A stretch of DNA of 7,721 nt, from contig CAJQKX010000361.1 in assembly GCA_905479025.1 (NCBI GenBank), positions 1 through 7,721 of the forward strand. The letters are read 5' to 3'. Position numbers and translations under genes: made by a program. Source of the DNA: an uncultured Paraglaciecola sp. (GTDB lineage: Bacteria > Pseudomonadota > Gammaproteobacteria > Enterobacterales > Alteromonadaceae). Under the pieces are notes generated by a model that was not told the origin of the DNA, made no database searches, and worked only from the letters and a program-made list of their open reading frames with translations. The stretch's first letter is position 1, and every line of letters starts with the position of its first letter. This document shows positions 6,131-7,721 of the stretch, piece after piece.

Positions 6131-7108
6131 ATGTCGAGATTATGGATAACCTGGGAAAAACAGCGTAGAAACCAATCAGCTAGCGCAGCACTCAATGCTA
6201 AGTTGATTGAAATCGAGCTGAAAGATAGCCCAGCAACTCGGTATATAAAGTCTATCTTTTTGACGCTCAAAGCAGTGTGGGTAGAGAAGCCCACACTGCT
6301 TTTTGTGCAGAACCCATCGATCGTATTGAGCACCGTAGCAGTCATCTTAGGGAAGGTTTCATCGCTAAAGATCATTGTCGATGCTCATAATGCCGGTATC
6401 TATCCAAGAGAAGGGCAATCAGCAATATTGAATGTCTGGGCGAGCTGGTTGATTCATAATGCCGACATGACCATAGTGACCAACCTGATATTATCCAATA
6501 GAGTCTTTGAGCTCGATGGAAGGCCTGGGCTGCTGCCCGATCCGCTACCAATGTTGTCAGTGCCAAAACAACCACTGCAACTTCAAGGTGAGCACAATAT
6601 CCTGTTTATCTGCACTTGGGCGGCAGATGAGCCTTATTTGGAGGTTATTAACGCCGCAAAGAACATTGCCCCATCCACGGCTATATATATTACTGGCAAT
6701 TGGGAAAAAATAGCCAGCGAACTGCCAGTGGACATGCCCAACAACATTATCCTCGAGGGCTTTGTTTCGGATGAAAAGTTTGATGCCCTATTATTTTCAG
6801 CTGATGTGATTATGGACCTCACGACGAGAGTCGACTGCATGGTATGCGGTGCTTATGAAGCAGTATCGGCCAGAAAACCGCAGATCCTTTCTTCAACGAA
6901 GGTTCTTCAAGATTATTTTACTAGAGCTTCGATCTTCACCAATAATGACGCTCAAAGTATTGCGGCAGCGATCACTACTTCTATCGACAGACTTGAGGCA
7001 TTAAATGCCGAAAGTATCTTGTTCAAGGACGAATTAGCACAAAGGTGGGATGACCTCAGACTAAACATCGAAAAACAATTGAAGCACTTAAGCCGCAATA
7101 ACGTTTAG
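6131..7108 (+). CDS. GT-B fold glycosyltransferase (GT4-like)
   Basis: This 325-residue cytoplasmic enzyme would transfer a sugar from a nucleotide donor to the growing lipid-linked glycan. The N-terminal Rossmann half shows WITWEKQRRN (5-14), LLFVQNPSIVL (56-66) and KIIVDAHNAG (80-89, Asp84 and His86), and ends at LLPDPLP (134-140). The donor half shows ILFICTWAADEP (157-168), ILEGFVSDEKF (207-217) and VCGAYEAVSARKP (238-250), which corresponds to the acidic donor-sugar motif of GT4 enzymes (Glu243). It is slightly shorter than many GT4 proteins (350-400 residues) but looks complete. The ATG is preceded directly by an in-frame TAG, so no earlier start exists; a weak GTGGG lies 5 nt upstream. 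It follows the lyase by 43 nt. A strong terminator-like hairpin sits within its first 60 codons. Donor and acceptor are unknown. Confidence 0.87.
   Translation: MSRLWITWEKQRRNQSASAALNAKLIEIELKDSPATRYIKSIFLTLKAVWVEKPTLLFVQNPSIVLSTVAVILGKVSSLKIIVDAHNAGIYPREGQSAILNVWASWLIHNADMTIVTNLILSNRVFELDGRPGLLPDPLPMLSVPKQPLQLQGEHNILFICTWAADEPYLEVINAAKNIAPSTAIYITGNWEKIASELPVDMPNNIILEGFVSDEKFDALLFSADVIMDLTTRVDCMVCGAYEAVSARKPQILSSTKVLQDYFTRASIFTNNDAQSIAAAITTSIDRLEALNAESILFKDELAQRWDDLRLNIEKQLKHLSRNNV
6269..6304 (+). terminator. Terminator-like perfect hairpin inside the glycosyltransferase gene
   Basis: AAAGCAGTGTGGG (6269-6281) and CCCACACTGCTTT (6290-6302) are perfect reverse complements, separated by the 8-nt loop TAGAGAAG. 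The right arm runs into T6300-T6304, so the RNA would have a 13-bp stem ending in a U-tract, the architecture of an intrinsic terminator. It spans codons 47-58 (K-A-V-W...L-F) of an otherwise normal open frame. Whether it terminates, pauses or slows ribosomes in vivo is not known; translating ribosomes would normally suppress it. Confidence 0.65.
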
Positions 7109-7290
7109 GGCTCGCTATCAACTAGCTTTGAGTTTTACCCCCTCTCGACAAAGCCAGGCCCTACAAAAAGACTTCTACCCCCTGCTGTAATCAAATCTAC
7201 TGAAAGATAATAGCTAAAAGCAATCGACACCCTGCTACTAAATCTCGACGGCGCTCTTATTAATTACAAATCCATTGTGTATCAGCCGTT

Positions 7291-7389
7291 TTAATCTTTT
7301 TCGCTTTCCGACCCATAAGCCATCCTAGCGGCCTCTGCATTATGCAACACAATATCATCCCATTGCCTATTGTTTTTGAGCAGCAGGGT
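7291..7389 (-). pseudogene. Possible C-terminal scrap of a glycosyltransferase
   Basis: A 32-codon minus-strand run ending at TAA (7293-7291) includes RQWDDIVLHNAEAARMAY, the kind of Trp-containing helix plus Ala-rich tail that often closes GT4 glycosyltransferases; the intact gene nearby ends similarly with QRWDDLRLNIEKQL. An adjacent frame upstream on the same strand (7465-7560) contains QLIAALRMLR, reminiscent of the helix before such a tail, but the two are separated by stops and out of register. It is suggestive only. Confidence 0.22.
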
Positions 7390-7434
7390 TCAACGTGAAA
7401 ATTTTTTAGCCCGCTACTTACTTGTTATTAAACA

Positions 7435-7457
7435 ATGTAGCTACATACTTTAAAGTA
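7435..7457. repeat. Two overlapping 12-nt palindromes
   Basis: ATGTAGCTACAT (7435-7446) and TACTTTAAAGTA (7446-7457) are each perfect palindromes and share one base. They could form a tandem dyad for a dimeric regulator, but no gene start lies close by. Single 12-nt palindromes are expected by chance in a window of this size. Confidence 0.4.
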
Positions 7458-7721
7458 AATACCCCTACCGCCCTGCCCTCCATTTCTCGGCGCACTCGAC
7501 CCTTAGCATTCGAAGTGCTGCAATCAGTTGTCGCGGTTGAGACGGCAGTTCGATAATCAAGCGGAGTAAATGGCAATTGCCGATACTGACCTTGAAACCT
7601 GAAAAGTGAACTCAACTGCTTAAATCTTCATTGTATTGTCAAAAATAAACTAATAAAAATCATCTTGAACTTTTTTAATCTTACTTAGTCTATCCCTTCA
7701 CTTAATTTGCTAGCCACTTAA

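Larger units (their letters stand above)
7109..7721. other. Gene-poor stretch after the glycosyltransferase
   Basis: No intact gene was found. The sequence just after the stop at 7108 contains C-rich runs (ACCCCCTCT, TACCCCCTG) but no terminator hairpin. On the minus strand, short frames near 7465-7614 and 7291-7389 have a faint resemblance to glycosyltransferase C-termini (the second is listed separately). A pair of overlapping palindromes lies at 7435-7457. The last 100 bases are very AT-rich. Confidence 0.5.

Noticed and set aside
5974..6375. Minus-strand frame of 133 codons, and another at 5428-5703
   Set aside because: Both are antisense shadows of the lyase and glycosyltransferase genes and carry no independent motifs.
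7418..7615. Minus-strand frame of 65 codons
   Set aside because: It has no motif or ribosome binding site; a different frame on the same strand resembles a glycosyltransferase tail slightly better, and neither is convincing.
1..7721. CRISPR array, tRNA or rRNA gene, integron attC series, complete insertion sequence
   Set aside because: I looked for regularly spaced repeats, cloverleaf-like segments, attC core sites and transposase motifs, and saw none.

Overview
The window looks like part of a cell-envelope or exopolysaccharide (EPS) locus from a Gram-negative bacterium, most likely a gammaproteobacterium of moderate GC content (estimated by eye). The strongest pointer is a polytopic polymerase/ligase of the Wzy/WaaL superfamily. 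Its N-terminus (RPH motif near residue 36, then an LPWAQ stretch) resembles the O-ligase subgroup that travels with exosortase/PEP-CTERM EPS clusters. No exosortase or PEP-CTERM protein is visible here, so that link is inferred from family resemblance.

Layout. 1-436: no convincing gene. 437-1717 (-): O-antigen ligase/polymerase. 1728-2087 (-): immediately upstream in the same transcription unit, an apparently decayed low-molecular-weight protein tyrosine phosphatase (LMW-PTP) whose catalytic Cys position is Tyr and whose C-terminal half is missing. 2088-2564: no firm gene, at most a weak small secreted-type frame and a short direct repeat. 2565-2921 (-): a fragment that reads like the core of a GT2 glycosyltransferase (LDSDD motif). 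3044-3760 (-): an intact six-helix membrane protein with no recognised function. 3761-4355: gene-poor. 4356-4646 (+): a small Ser/Gly-rich frame followed at once by a good intrinsic terminator. 4681-5211: gene-poor. 5212-6087 (+): a secreted protein resembling jelly-roll polysaccharide lyases. 6131-7108 (+): a GT-B (GT4-like) glycosyltransferase, probably cotranscribed with the lyase. 7109-7721: no intact gene, but minus-strand scraps that may be relics.

Taken together, one glycosyltransferase, one polymerase/ligase and one exported lyase would fit synthesis, polymerisation or transfer, and trimming of a surface polysaccharide. The phosphatase relic would once have been the partner of a tyrosine autokinase that controls chain length. 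Roughly a third of the window is non-coding, and several stretches look like eroded genes of the same pathway, so the locus appears to be in decay or to have been rearranged.

The most distinctive signal is not a gene. It is a perfect 13-bp inverted repeat with an 8-nt loop followed by a T-tract, lying inside the 5' part of the glycosyltransferase coding sequence. It is a textbook intrinsic-terminator architecture within an open frame. I did not find a clear-cut new multi-gene system. All family calls were made by reading motifs, without database searches.
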